NCBI RefSeq assembly: GCF_014692675.1
Contig: NZ_JABFCZ010000011.1
Span: forward strand, 118,986-182,985
Source of the DNA: Roseibium aggregatum
Lineage (GTDB): Bacteria; Pseudomonadota; Alphaproteobacteria; Rhizobiales; Stappiaceae
Reading direction: 5' to 3'
DNA length: 64,000 nucleotides
In this document: positions 1 to 8,632 of the stretch, piece after piece
How the letters are laid out: each line of letters opens with the position of its first letter
Position numbering within the stretch: the stretch's first letter is position 1
Notes under the pieces: generated by a model
Told to the model about the DNA's origin: nothing
Databases searched by the model: none
Seen by the model: the letters and a program-made list of their open reading frames with translations, nothing else
Translations under genes and position numbers: made by a program

Positions 1-1185
1 TTTGCTCCGGGCCGCTGCCAGCTCCTTTTCGTGCTCGGCCCTTTCGTTCCGGAGCTTTTTTTCAAGCTCGGGAACCTTCTCCGCTTCCCTGGACACGCGG
101 GCCAATTCCGCCTCGGCGTTTTTCCGGTCGCGGATGTTCTGGTCGGCCGCCTTGATGCGCGGCGACAGCGCGCCGGCAAGATACTCCGAGATCGCGGCAA
201 ACCGCGCTTCGTCCGTAATGGCCGGGCCCAGCTCCCGCCAGCGGTCGATGGCATTGCGGTACAAGCCGATCCAGGCGTCGGCAACAGCCTCCATGTCGGC
301 GCTGGAGCGGATCGCCTGCGTGACCCTGCCTGCAGCGGCCGCATTATAGAGCTTCAGTTCGCGTTCCACATTGTCGCTGGTAAACGCCTGCTGCTGCAGG
401 GTTCGAATGCCGAAATTCAGGCCCTGGAAGGTTGCCAGGTTCTCCGGCGTGACCATCCCGGCGAGGCGTTCCTTGTCGGCGACCACGACAGCGCATCCGG
501 ACGCCATTGCCTCGATTGCCGAGCGTGCCTTGGCGAATACGATGTCATAATCGGCAAGGATCATTTCCGGGTGCGCCACCGCATTGCCGGAAGCCTGACC
601 GACGATATCAACCTTGTCGATCCCGAGCCGGTCGCAGGCTTGCCTTATGGCTTGCGGGATCTCGGGCCTTGTATTGCTGAAGACCAATGCGGAACCCGGT
701 TTTTCCGGCAGTTCGCGCACCCGGTGAAACCGCTTGAGATCGACGAAATTGTAAAGCGTGGTGATTTGTTCCGGTTCGATGCCGTGGGTCGTCAGCAGGC
801 GTTCCCGGCACAGGTCGTCGACGGCGACGTATCTCATGATGTTGGGAAAGGCCGGCGGCAGTTCCGGCCAGGGAACCCAGCCGTGACAGGTGTAGACGAC
901 CGGCACGTGCGGGAAATGCGTCGCGGCGGTCATGGTTTCCAGGTGATGCTGGCCGTGGATGATGTCCGGGGCAATCGCCATCTCGTTCAGGTCGTCGATC
1001 ACGGGGATCGTGGCGGCGCGCAGCTCGTTTGCCACCGCACCGAGCGTCCGGCTGTAGGCGACAGGAAAATGCCCGCGCTTCATGAAGGAGATCGCAAGGT
1101 CCCTCAGATAAAGCTCCGACCCGGCCCGAAGGCTCAGGGTGTTGTTGGTCATCAGGATGCGCAGCGGACGGGTCTCAGGCGTCAT
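1..1185 (-). CDS. GT4-type glycosyltransferase, C-terminal part cut by window edge
   Basis: I translated the complement of this region by hand: it is open for 395 codons from the ATG at 1185 to the window edge without a stop. The N-terminus (ILMTNNTLSLRAGSELYL) looks like the first Rossmann strand of a GT-B fold glycosyltransferase, followed by IHGQHH and YTCHGWVPWPELPP. Near residue 230 the sequence SAIEAMASGCAVVVADKE carries the spaced glutamate pattern of family GT4 donor-sugar sites. The last 50 or so visible residues are charged and helical, probably coiled coil. The start overlaps the stop of the upstream BKACE gene, so the two are probably translated together. It likely transfers a sugar to a surface glycan at the cytoplasmic face; donor and acceptor are unknown. 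Confidence 0.8.
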   Translation of the reverse strand, partial: MTPETRPLRILMTNNTLSLRAGSELYLRDLAISFMKRGHFPVAYSRTLGAVANELRAATIPVIDDLNEMAIAPDIIHGQHHLETMTAATHFPHVPVVYTCHGWVPWPELPPAFPNIMRYVAVDDLCRERLLTTHGIEPEQITTLYNFVDLKRFHRVRELPEKPGSALVFSNTRPEIPQAIRQACDRLGIDKVDIVGQASGNAVAHPEMILADYDIVFAKARSAIEAMASGCAVVVADKERLAGMVTPENLATFQGLNFGIRTLQQQAFTSDNVERELKLYNAAAAGRVTQAIRSSADMEAVADAWIGLYRNAIDRWRELGPAITDEARFAAISEYLAGALSPRIKAADQNIRDRKNAEAELARVSREAEKVPELEKKLRNERAEHEKELAAARSK

Positions 1186-2017
1186 GGCGGCCGATCCCGA
1201 GTGCTTCGCGCACCTGGCCCGCACTGGCGAACGACTTGCCGAAGGTTGTGCCGAGTTGCCGGATTCTCCCCACCATCTGCGCGTTCGTTGCCGGTTGTTT
1301 GCGCTCGGCATCCAGCCAGAGAAAATCCTCCAGTCCGACCCGCACCCCGTTTCCGAACAGCAGCCCCAGGGCGTTCGCGGCAAGCTGTGCGGCGCCGATA
1401 CCGCCGGCGCACCAGTAAGCGTTATCGGGCAGGTCTTGGGTGATGGCGGCCAGATGGAGCGGTGTCGCCTGCGCACTGGCGAGGTTGCCGAGCAGAATAT
1501 TGAAATAGTGGGGCCCGGTCAGGATGCCCCGGTCGGCCAGGTAATTGGCGTAGTTGACCATCCCGGCATCGAACACCTCGAGCTCGGGGCGTATCCCGCG
1601 CTCGGCCATGGTTTCGGCAAGCCGTGTCACCATGTCCGGGGCGTTCACGCTTTCGTTCCGGGCGAAATTCATCGAGGCAAGGGTCAGGCTCGCCATGTCC
1701 GGCTTGAGGTCGCCTTCCAGAAACAGCGGATCGCTGCGGTGTTTAAATTCCGGAAAGTTCCGCCCGCTCAGTGACACGCAGATGATCACATCCGGATGGG
1801 TCTCCCGGATGCCGCCGATAATCCGGGCATAGACCTCCTTGCGCCAGGTCGGCTTTCCGCTCTCGTCACGGGCGTGCACATGCAGGATCGTCGCGCCGAG
1901 ATCGGCGCAGCGCCGGCAATCGGCGATGATCTCCTGCGGCGAAATGGGAACATGGGGCGACATGTCCCTGGTCGGAACCATTCCCGTCGGCGCAAGATTG
2001 AGAATGAGGTCCTTCAT
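1175..2017 (-). CDS. BKACE (DUF849) family beta-keto acid cleavage enzyme
   Basis: The 280-residue product belongs to the family named after 3-keto-5-aminohexanoate cleavage enzyme (Kce), TIM-barrel zinc enzymes that condense a beta-keto acid with acetyl-CoA. Visible hallmarks are HVHARDESG (His46, His48) and the late VRVGLEDF (Arg226, Glu230, Asp231). From memory these match the zinc ligands and catalytic residues of Kce in both spacing and number; the Glu near position 14 of Kce is not conserved here (TGMVPTRD). The ATG at 2017 is preferred over an upstream in-frame extension because the protein then begins at the usual family start (MKDLILNLAPTG). It lies between an acetyltransferase and a glycosyltransferase, which suggests a job in making or recycling an unusual sugar or acyl group, not lysine fermentation. 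Substrate unknown. Confidence 0.85.
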   Translation of the reverse strand: MKDLILNLAPTGMVPTRDMSPHVPISPQEIIADCRRCADLGATILHVHARDESGKPTWRKEVYARIIGGIRETHPDVIICVSLSGRNFPEFKHRSDPLFLEGDLKPDMASLTLASMNFARNESVNAPDMVTRLAETMAERGIRPELEVFDAGMVNYANYLADRGILTGPHYFNILLGNLASAQATPLHLAAITQDLPDNAYWCAGGIGAAQLAANALGLLFGNGVRVGLEDFLWLDAERKQPATNAQMVGRIRQLGTTFGKSFASAGQVREALGIGRHDA

Positions 2018-2025
2018 GGCGAACG

Positions 2026-2520
2026 CTATGCCGGGGCGTCGGGAGCAGGCTGCCTGATCCGGGCCGGATTGCCGACGACCAGCGCGCCGGGCGGGACGTC
2101 TTTCGTCACCACGCTGCCGGCGCCCACAACTGCGTTTGCCCCGATCCGCACGCCGGGAAGGATCGTGCTGCCGCCGCCGATTTTCGCACCCTTTTCGATA
2201 TAGGGGTAAATCATCGGATCGCCCTTCAGCTTGTCGTTCAGGGTAACGACATGCGGCCCGATGAAGACGTCGTCCTCGACCGTGACGCCGCGGGTGATGT
2301 GGCAGGCGGTCTGGATCGAGACGTTGTTGCCGATGGTGCAGGCGCAGATGTTGCAATGGGATCCGATCGTCGTTCCGGTTCCCACCCGGGCGTCCCGGTG
2401 AACGATCGTCATCGACCCGACGCGCGAGCCTGCCCCGATGACGACATTGTCCTGAACCTCGGTCAGGCCGGCGTTGTAAAACAGGACGTCCGGAAACCGC
2501 TCTTCCAAGCTTTTCTGCAT
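2026..2520 (-). CDS. Left-handed beta-helix (hexapeptide repeat) acetyltransferase
   Basis: The 164-residue product is almost entirely hexapeptide repeats ([70 protein letters not shown]), the signature of trimeric O- or N-acetyltransferases of the WbbJ/WlbB type acting on nucleotide sugars with acetyl-CoA. The terminal VVGNPAR motif is typical. It is first in a minus-strand group with the BKACE enzyme (8-base gap) and glycosyltransferase, which supports a role in decorating a surface polysaccharide. The acceptor sugar cannot be read from the sequence. Confidence 0.85.
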   Translation of the reverse strand: MQKSLEERFPDVLFYNAGLTEVQDNVVIGAGSRVGSMTIVHRDARVGTGTTIGSHCNICACTIGNNVSIQTACHITRGVTVEDDVFIGPHVVTLNDKLKGDPMIYPYIEKGAKIGGGSTILPGVRIGANAVVGAGSVVTKDVPPGALVVGNPARIRQPAPDAPA

Positions 2521-2732
2521 GTTGTCACCAAAAATACCCTAGCGTCTTTTTACTGAAATTTGACAATGACATATCATCGCCATCCGGCAAACTCATCAGA
2601 AAACTCCGGGTGCCCAGGTCAGGCCATCAGGGGGTAAAGGCGGACTGGTCATGCCGGGCCGGATCCCCTTTAATGCCGGCACCGGCATAACCGGGTCCCC
2701 CGGTGGCTCTTTCTTGAAACTGGATTTCCCAT

Positions 2733-3422
2733 ATGTCTGATGTTCAGCGCCTCGGCGAGAAAATGGCTCAAGCCCAAGGCTTTCTCGGCGTTCCGACCCA
2801 TCGGTTCGACGAGGGCGGCCGCCGGCAATTCATCGCCCTTCTCCGGGAAGGCCTGGCACCGGAAACGAGGCTTTGCGAAATCGGCTGCGGCTGTCTCCGG
2901 ACCGCCTACTGGCTGATCCGCTTCCTCGATAGCGGCGCCTATTGCGGCATCGAACCCCATCGCGACCGGGTCAAATGGGGGCTGGAAACCCTGTTCGACA
3001 AGGACATGCTCGACCACAAGGCGCCGCGCTTCGACTACAATGCGGATTTCGACCTGTCCGTCTTCGGCCGGACCTTCGACATGTTTCTTGCCGGTTCCAT
3101 CTGGACCCATTGCGCCAAGGGGCACATCGAAACCATGCTGGACGGCTTCATCAACAATTCCGAGGACCACGCCATATTCCTGGCCTCCTATCTCGCCCCG
3201 ACCGACGCCGAGCCTGATTACAAAGGCGACGTCTGGGTCGGCACCAGCCACGAGTCCACGGAAGCTGGCATCGTGCGCCACAGCCCTGCCTGGATAGAGG
3301 CCCAATGTATCCGGCGCGGTCTCCGGGTCGACTTCCTGCCGGGCAAGGCCTTCGACGGCCAGACCTGGCTGCGGGTCCAGCGCAAGGCGGTGAAAAGGTT
3401 TCCGAACGGGTTGGCGGATTGA
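2733..3422 (+). CDS. Class I SAM-dependent methyltransferase-like protein
   Basis: The 229-residue product contains a glycine-rich SAM-binding loop variant (RLCEIGCGCLRTAYWL, residues about 46-61) followed by an acidic strand end (YCGIEPHRDRV). This is the layout of class I methyltransferases. The middle (DMFLAGSIWTHCAKGHIETML) resembles the post-motif region of small-molecule methylases. The Cys-rich loop is slightly unusual. It is transcribed away from the glycan group and converges on the MFS gene. Substrate unknown; a sugar or glycan precursor is a guess from position only. Confidence 0.7.
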   Translation: MSDVQRLGEKMAQAQGFLGVPTHRFDEGGRRQFIALLREGLAPETRLCEIGCGCLRTAYWLIRFLDSGAYCGIEPHRDRVKWGLETLFDKDMLDHKAPRFDYNADFDLSVFGRTFDMFLAGSIWTHCAKGHIETMLDGFINNSEDHAIFLASYLAPTDAEPDYKGDVWVGTSHESTEAGIVRHSPAWIEAQCIRRGLRVDFLPGKAFDGQTWLRVQRKAVKRFPNGLAD

Positions 3423-3462
3423 ACGGTAAACCCGGAAAATGGTTCCGGAGTTTTGATCAGCC

Positions 3463-4842
3463 TCACCTGAGAGATCCAGTTTGATCGTTAGCGGATGACT
3501 GGTCTGTGCGGAAACGGGACGTGAGCGTGTTTTCCGCCATCAATAGCCCGATCAGGGCCGCGACTTTCAAGGTGCAAGGCAAGGCGGCATAGGCCAGGCT
3601 GAGAACCCGGTCGAGTTGCGGCGTCATTTCGTTCCCCGGTGCGTATCCGAGCAGGCCCAGGATGGGCAGGGCCATGCCCGTGGCCGCGGCCAGAGATGAC
3701 TTTGACAAGAACGCCATGAACGAAAACAGGCGAGACGCTTCGCCCTGGCGCTTGTCCGCCTCGATATGATCGGCGAGCAGTGCCGGCGGCAGCGCCAGGT
3801 CCGCACCGAGCGCAAGTCCGGACAGGCCGCAAACGACGGCGTAGGCCGCCAGGTCCCCGCGCCCCAGCAAGGCCGCCCAGATGAACGTGACCACGGCGAG
3901 GCCGAGCGACAGTTGCCAGGCCCGAACTTTTCCAAATCCGGCAGCAAGGCGGATCCATAGTGGCATGGAGGCCGTGCCGGCCAGGAAGTAGATCAGAAGG
4001 AACAGTCCCGTAAGGGCTTCGGCCCCCAGTCTGTCTCGGACGAAAAACAGCACCAGAACCGCTGGAATGGCGCTGGCGAAGGTGTTCAGCAGCACCAGGG
4101 AGAAAAAAGTCGCTCGCCAACGGTCTTTAAGCATTGTTCGCCAACTTTCCGGCGGGGAGGTTGTCGATGGCAGAGACAGCCTTGCCGACTTCAACCACAC
4201 CATCAAAAGAAAGAAGGCGCCGGCGAGCAGAGGCAGATACGCAAGGGTGAGATAGTGAAAGGCAAGCGTTTGTCCGGTCCACTGTGTCAGCAAGGTCGGA
4301 GTGATCGCGGCGGCCAGCAGGCCCAGGAGCCCGAGCGCCTCCCGGCCGCCGGTGATCCGCGTCCGCTCAGCCGGGGACGTCTTCCACAAGCCGCCGAGGG
4401 TCTGAAGATTGATGGTTACGACGGAAAAGCCCGTGGTGCATATCAGGACCGAAACGGCAAACCAGGTGAGGGGAGCTGATGCGATCGGATGAAACAGCAT
4501 CCAGAAGCCGCCTCCCAGCATCACCGTTCCGGCCAGCAAGATAGCCGGTCTGCGGGCATGAAAACGGTCGCTGAGACTTCCGATCAGCGGATCCTGGACG
4601 GCATCGATCAGGCGCAGCGCGAGCAGGACCAGACCCAGGCTTGCCAAGGGCTGGGCCAGTGTGACCGCATAAAAGTCGGGCGCATGGAGATAGATCGGCA
4701 GTCCCGCGGAGGACAGGGGAAAGGCAAGGGCGCCATAGGTCAGCAGCGCCTTGGCCGGGATCCGCGTTTGAGTTGCCGGATCCCGACAAGACGATCGGTC
4801 CGCCGATGCGGATTGGAGCAGTGACGCGTCTGCGTCGTTCAC
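3463..4842 (-). CDS. MFS transporter, GPH (MFS_2) family
   Basis: The 459-residue product has about twelve hydrophobic segments and the cytoplasmic loop DPLIGSLSDRFHARRPAIL, matching the D-P-(L/I)-x-G-x-x-S-D pattern of the glycoside-pentoside-hexuronide:cation symporter family. The first 30 residues are hydrophilic and cytoplasmic. It starts with GTG at 4842, which overlaps the stop of the chalcone-isomerase-like gene by four bases (GTGA), so the two are translationally coupled. Such MFS members also occur in lipid-modification operons, so a sugar substrate should not be assumed. Inner membrane. Confidence 0.8.
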   Translation of the reverse strand: MNDADASLLQSASADRSSCRDPATQTRIPAKALLTYGALAFPLSSAGLPIYLHAPDFYAVTLAQPLASLGLVLLALRLIDAVQDPLIGSLSDRFHARRPAILLAGTVMLGGGFWMLFHPIASAPLTWFAVSVLICTTGFSVVTINLQTLGGLWKTSPAERTRITGGREALGLLGLLAAAITPTLLTQWTGQTLAFHYLTLAYLPLLAGAFFLLMVWLKSARLSLPSTTSPPESWRTMLKDRWRATFFSLVLLNTFASAIPAVLVLFFVRDRLGAEALTGLFLLIYFLAGTASMPLWIRLAAGFGKVRAWQLSLGLAVVTFIWAALLGRGDLAAYAVVCGLSGLALGADLALPPALLADHIEADKRQGEASRLFSFMAFLSKSSLAAATGMALPILGLLGYAPGNEMTPQLDRVLSLAYAALPCTLKVAALIGLLMAENTLTSRFRTDQSSANDQTGSLR

Positions 4843-5402
4843 GAGTCCACGCCAACCAGTTTGGCGCGCAGTTCAGGGTTTCCCGTGCGGTCCCCGAGCC
4901 AGATGGAAAAGAAGTGCCTGGTGAAGGCCGCGTCGGAAATCGTACCTATTCTCCGGTTGCCAAGATAAAAGGCGGCGTTGCCGGATGACGTCCTTACGCC
5001 TGTGATGGACTGCCCTGCGGAAACGTTCGGAAAGATCGCTTCCATCTGCGGGATCCATTTTTCCAGTTCTCGCTCCGACGCACCCTGCTTGCGCATCTCG
5101 TCGGCAGACCTCTTGGCAATGGCACTGCCCTTGAAGTTGCGGAGATAGGTCAGCTTCAAGGCGAACGGCTCTGTTGGCGAATAGGTTCCACCCGGTGCGT
5201 GAAGCTCGGCATCAAACACCTTGAAACCCAGGAAGGTGAGGCGTCCCTTTCCCACCAGGTCCGCCGAGGGCACATGATTTGCCGCCACGCCAAGATCCGC
5301 CCGTGCCGACACCAGGCTTGGCGGAGACATCAAGGCGACCGAGACGATGGCGCCAACGAGCAGACAACGAAAATTCCAATTGCCAGTGTTGAGATTTTGC
5401 AT
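4839..5402 (-). CDS. Secreted chalcone isomerase-like domain protein
   Basis: The 187-residue product has a signal peptide (hydrophobic LLVGAIVSVALMSPPSLVSARA) and a body (GKGRLTFLGFKVFDAELHAP, then LKLTYLRNFKG) typical of the bacterial periplasmic chalcone-isomerase-like family. That family keeps the fold but is not known to act on flavonoids. The ATG at 5402 is chosen over a further upstream frame opening because a strong AGGAGGG lies eight bases before it and it gives a clean signal peptide. It is coupled to the MFS transporter downstream. Function unknown; lipid or fatty-acid binding is a family-level hypothesis. Confidence 0.8.
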   Translation of the reverse strand: MQNLNTGNWNFRCLLVGAIVSVALMSPPSLVSARADLGVAANHVPSADLVGKGRLTFLGFKVFDAELHAPGGTYSPTEPFALKLTYLRNFKGSAIAKRSADEMRKQGASERELEKWIPQMEAIFPNVSAGQSITGVRTSSGNAAFYLGNRRIGTISDAAFTRHFFSIWLGDRTGNPELRAKLVGVDS

Positions 5403-5605
5403 CGAACCCTCCTGTGATCGTACAGGAGATACGCAGAAACACGCAGGCCGGATTACCGGGCGTGTCGTTGTTGACTGGGACGAGAGCGGCCGGCCTGCAG
5501 ACAAAAACAGTCCTTCGGAGCAATGCGCCTACAGATCGGCAGCCGGTTCATTCCGCGGCGCCTTTGGAAGTTTTTGGGGGTTGAGATACAATGGGCCAGA
5601 AACAA

Positions 5606-5633
5606 CAAAAGCCGCGGAGATCCGCGGCTTTTG
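5606..5633 (-). terminator. Rho-independent terminator after tRNA-Gly
   Basis: A perfect 13-base inverted repeat (CAAAAGCCGCGGA / TCCGCGGCTTTTG) with a two-base spacer lies just past the 3' end of the minus-strand tRNA. On the minus strand it is followed by a T-rich stretch. Confidence 0.8.
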
Positions 5634-5643
5634 TTTTGGAATT

Positions 5644-5718
5644 TGGAGCGGGCGATGGGATTCGAACCCACGACCCCAACCTTGGCAAGGTTGTGCTCTA
5701 CCCCTGAGCTACACCCGC
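5644..5718 (-). tRNA. tRNA-Gly (anticodon GCC)
   Basis: The complement folds as a complete cloverleaf: acceptor GCGGGTG pairs with CGCCCGC, the D-arm contains AGCTCAGGGGTAGAGC, the anticodon stem CAACC/GGTTG encloses loop TTGCCAA with anticodon GCC, and the T-arm holds GGGTTCGAATCCC. The 3' CCA is encoded. A terminator hairpin follows at 5606-5633. On the minus strand a TATACT-like element lies about 53 bases upstream of the tRNA 5' end (near 5771-5776), preceded by TTGCAA about 19 bases earlier, as a possible promoter. Confidence 0.97.
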
Positions 5719-5980
5719 ATTTTTGTCCGACCGCGTCGCTTCATCAGCGCCGTCCGTCGGCGAGGTGCGCAGTATATGGACCAAGCCGGGACGGATTGCA
5801 ACAGGCAAATTCAGCAAAATTTTTTGCGACCTCCATTGTGGATCTTTTGTGGATGCATCGGCGCAGGGTCAAGGGAAGATCAAGGGAAATCGGGGCCTGT
5901 AGCCGCAATGGCGTTCTTGAGACGCGGGCCGGTTCGGGTTAGACAGCGCAGGAGATGAGTAAAATTTTTAGGGGACCTTG

Positions 5981-6502
5981 ATGCCTGCCAGCCGCGACGA
6001 CCTGATGGAATTTTTCGACAGCCTCGGGATCAAGGTCACTACCGTGGACCATGAGCCGGTCTTTACCGTGGCGGAATCCGGCGACCTGCACGAGCTGATC
6101 GAAGGCGGGCATACCAAGAACCTGTTTTTGAAGGACAAGAAGGGCCGGCTGTTCCTGGTCGTCGCCCTGCATGACGCCACCATCGATCTGAAGAAGATCC
6201 ATCAGTTGATCGGCGGGCAGGGGCGTGTGTCCTTCGGCAATGCGGATTTGCTGATGGAGGTCCTGGGCGTCACACCGGGGTCGGTGACGCCGTTTACCCT
6301 GATCAACGACCGCGAGGCGCACCGGGTCACGCCGGTTTTCGACGCGGCGATGATGCGCCACGACATCCTGAATTTTCACCCCTTGTCGAACGATGCGACG
6401 ACAACGATTTCGCGCGACGATCTGCTTGCTTTCGCCAGGGGCTGCGGCCACGAACCGCAGGTGCTGGCGGTCAGCGAAGAAGCGCAATCGGCGGGTTTGT
6501 AA
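5981..6502 (+). CDS. ProX/YbaK-type aminoacyl-tRNA deacylase
   Basis: The 173-residue product is a stand-alone YbaK/EbsC-fold editing domain of the PrdX/ProX type, which hydrolyses mischarged tRNA (Ala-tRNA-Pro in characterised members) in the cytoplasm. Diagnostic segments are DHEPVFTVAES, HTKNLFLKDKKGRLFLVV with the substrate-binding lysine, and VTPGSVTPFTLIND. Length matches the family. The ATG at 5981 is preferred over the TTG three bases earlier because AGGGG at 5970-5974 gives normal spacing. Confidence 0.9.
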   Translation: MPASRDDLMEFFDSLGIKVTTVDHEPVFTVAESGDLHELIEGGHTKNLFLKDKKGRLFLVVALHDATIDLKKIHQLIGGQGRVSFGNADLLMEVLGVTPGSVTPFTLINDREAHRVTPVFDAAMMRHDILNFHPLSNDATTTISRDDLLAFARGCGHEPQVLAVSEEAQSAGL

Positions 6503-6626
6503 TTCGGCCCTGACGGGGCCATGTTAGGGACAACTTGCGGCGTGTGCGGGACACGCATCCGAAAGCGCCGCAGCAGCGGATAAACGCCCGGGAAACCGCG
6601 GCGTCTGAAAAATTGAGGCATAGACG

Positions 6627-7625
6627 ATGAACACTGGCAATTATTCCGTGGGCGGCCAATTCGGCGGCAGTTTCGGCGGAGGCATGGGCGGAAGCTTCGG
6701 CGGCGGAAATGGCGGCGGTACCGGTAACGGTGCTGGCAACGGAACTGGGGAAGCCGGCGACCTGATCAAGGAAGTCTCCACCCAGAGCTTCATGCAGGAC
6801 GTGATCGAGGCCTCGAAAACCCAACCGGTCCTGGTCGACTTCTGGGCGCCGTGGTGCGGCCCGTGCCGTCAGCTGACGCCGGTGATCGAGGCTGCGGTGA
6901 CGGCGGCCAAGGGCGCGGTCAAGCTTGCCAAGATGAACATCGACGAACATCCGGAAGTGGCCGGCCAGATGGGCATCCAGTCGATCCCGGCCGTCATTGC
7001 CTTCAAGGACGGACAGCCGGTCGACGGCTTCATGGGCGCCCAGTCGGAAAGCCAGGTGAAGGCGTTCATCGAAAAGCTCGGCGGCGCGGCCCCGGTCAGC
7101 CAGGCGGACCAGTTCCTGGAGCAGGCCGAGGCGCTGCTTGAAGCCAAGGACTTCGGACAGGCAGCCCAGCTTTTCGGCGCAGCCATGCAGGCGGAGCCGG
7201 ACAATGTCCGCGCCATTTCCGGACTGGCTCAGTGCTACCTCAGCGTGAACGAGGTCGAACGCGCCAAACAGGCACTGGAGATGGTGCCCGCGGACAAGCA
7301 GAGCGATGCCGCCTATATGGCGGCCAAGGCCGCTCTGGACCTGGCCGAACAGGCGGAGGCGCTCGGAGATCTTTCGGAGTTCGAGGAACGCCTTGCCAAG
7401 GACCCGCTCGATCATCAGGCCCGGTTCGATCTGGCACTGGGCCTGAACGGCAACGGCGACAGGACCGGGGCGGTCGATCAGCTGATCGAAATCGTCCGCC
7501 GCGACCGGGAATGGAACGAGGACGGCGCGCGCAAGCAGCTTCTGCAGTTTTTCGAAGCCTGGGGCGCCAAGGAGCCGGCGACCAATTATGGACGGCGGAA
7601 GCTGTCGGCGGTCCTGTTTTCTTGA
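6627..7625 (+). CDS. Thioredoxin-TPR protein (YbbN/CnoX-like co-chaperone)
   Basis: The 332-residue product has three parts. Residues 1-43 are a glycine-rich low-complexity tail (GGSFGGG repeats). Residues about 46-155 are a thioredoxin fold with an intact WCGPC at 76-80 and the cis-proline in QSIPAVIAF. Residues about 160-330 form helical TPR-like repeats. The last two parts match YbbN/CnoX, a holdase that protects substrates from oxidation and passes them to GroEL. CnoX of E. coli lacks the classic CGPC, whereas this protein keeps it, so disulfide chemistry is possible. The glycine-rich tail is unusual. Lon-N domain and Trm112-like genes follow on the same strand. Confidence 0.9.
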   Translation: MNTGNYSVGGQFGGSFGGGMGGSFGGGNGGGTGNGAGNGTGEAGDLIKEVSTQSFMQDVIEASKTQPVLVDFWAPWCGPCRQLTPVIEAAVTAAKGAVKLAKMNIDEHPEVAGQMGIQSIPAVIAFKDGQPVDGFMGAQSESQVKAFIEKLGGAAPVSQADQFLEQAEALLEAKDFGQAAQLFGAAMQAEPDNVRAISGLAQCYLSVNEVERAKQALEMVPADKQSDAAYMAAKAALDLAEQAEALGDLSEFEERLAKDPLDHQARFDLALGLNGNGDRTGAVDQLIEIVRRDREWNEDGARKQLLQFFEAWGAKEPATNYGRRKLSAVLFS

Positions 7626-7710
7626 CGTCACGCCGGACAGCAACAGATATCCATGAACGGCGGGCGCAGTATTGCGGCGCCGGACACGAAGATCTGGAAG
7701 GCTTGAAGTG

Positions 7711-8394
7711 ATGCAGGCGGGAAATGCGATCTATGAAACCATTGCGGACTTGCCGCCGGTTCTTCCGGTGTTTCCGCTGGAAGGTGCGCTCCTCCTACCG
7801 CGGACCCAGCTGCCGCTGAATATCTTCGAGCCGCGGTACATCGACATGGTCGATGCGGCTCTTGCCGGAAACCGGCTGATCGGCATGGTCCAGCCCTCGC
7901 CGGACATGATCCAGATGGATCCGGATCATCCGGTTCTCGCTCCGGTCGGCTGCGTCGGCCGGCTGACCAGCTTCCAGGAATCCGGCGACGGGCGCTATCT
8001 GATCACCCTGCAGGGGGTCACCCGGTTCGCCCTCGGCCGGGAACTCGACACGATCACGTCATTCCGGCAGGTGGAATGCGACTTTGCCGCCTTCTCCCAT
8101 GACCTGACAACTGGCATCGGCGAAGAGGATGTGGACCGGAACGGCCTGTTGAAGGTGCTGCGCGACTACCTCGATGCGAACAACCTGGAAGCGGACTGGC
8201 AGAGCGTGTCGGAAGCGGAGACGGAAGTGCTGGTCAACGCGCTGTGCATGATGTGCCCCTACGGCGCGCAGGAAAAACAGGCGCTTCTGGAAGCCCGGGA
8301 CCTGAAGACGCGGGCGGAGACCCTGATCGCCATTACGGAGATGGACCTCGCCAGAACGAACAACGGCGGCGATGGCGGAACGACCCTGCAGTAG
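7711..8394 (+). CDS. Lon N-terminal substrate-binding domain protein
   Basis: The 227-residue product is a stand-alone Lon N-terminal domain without the ATPase or protease parts. Family features are LPVFPLEGALLLPRTQLPLNIFEPRYIDM at the start, GCVGRL in the middle and FALGRELD. These proteins are widespread in alphaproteobacteria next to ybbN-type genes; their role is unknown, possibly substrate recognition. The ATG at 7711 begins the conserved part; an earlier in-frame ATG would add a basic, unconserved tail. The stop directly abuts the next reading frame. Confidence 0.9.
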   Translation: MQAGNAIYETIADLPPVLPVFPLEGALLLPRTQLPLNIFEPRYIDMVDAALAGNRLIGMVQPSPDMIQMDPDHPVLAPVGCVGRLTSFQESGDGRYLITLQGVTRFALGRELDTITSFRQVECDFAAFSHDLTTGIGEEDVDRNGLLKVLRDYLDANNLEADWQSVSEAETEVLVNALCMMCPYGAQEKQALLEARDLKTRAETLIAITEMDLARTNNGGDGGTTLQ

Positions 8395-8418
8395 ATGCGG
8401 GTTCCGCGGGAGTGGGAA

Positions 8419-8610
8419 ATGAACGAACAGACAGAACGCAAGGTCGACCGCAAGCTCCTGGAACTCCTGGTCTGCCCGGTCACGAAAACCACGCTGGAAT
8501 ATGACGCGGAACATCAGGAACTGATTTCCCGGGCCGCGAAGCTGGCCTATCCGATCCGCAACGGCATTCCGATCATGCTGGCGGAGGAAGCAAGGCCCCT
8601 GGAAGACTGA
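8419..8610 (+). CDS. Trm112/YcaR-family small protein
   Basis: The 63-residue product matches the bacterial Trm112-like (YcaR, DUF343) family: [20 protein letters not shown], then [17 protein letters not shown]. Eukaryotic Trm112 activates methyltransferases and bacterial members are thought to have similar helper roles. Only one of the usual zinc-binding cysteines is present (CPVTKTTL), common in this bacterial branch. The ATG at 8419 follows GGGAG with six bases of spacing and is preferred over the ATG at 8395, which abuts the previous stop. Confidence 0.85.
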   Translation: MNEQTERKVDRKLLELLVCPVTKTTLEYDAEHQELISRAAKLAYPIRNGIPIMLAEEARPLED

Positions 8611-8632
8611 TCGGCGGCAGCCGGTGCGGCGC

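Noticed and set aside
31..1443. 470-residue plus-strand frame
   Set aside because: It is the mirror of the glycosyltransferase and BKACE genes, whose family motifs are clear on the other strand.
5644..5718. tRNA-Ala reading of the anticodon loop
   Set aside because: Reading the wrong strand gives GGC; the folded strand gives loop TTGCCAA and anticodon GCC, hence glycine.
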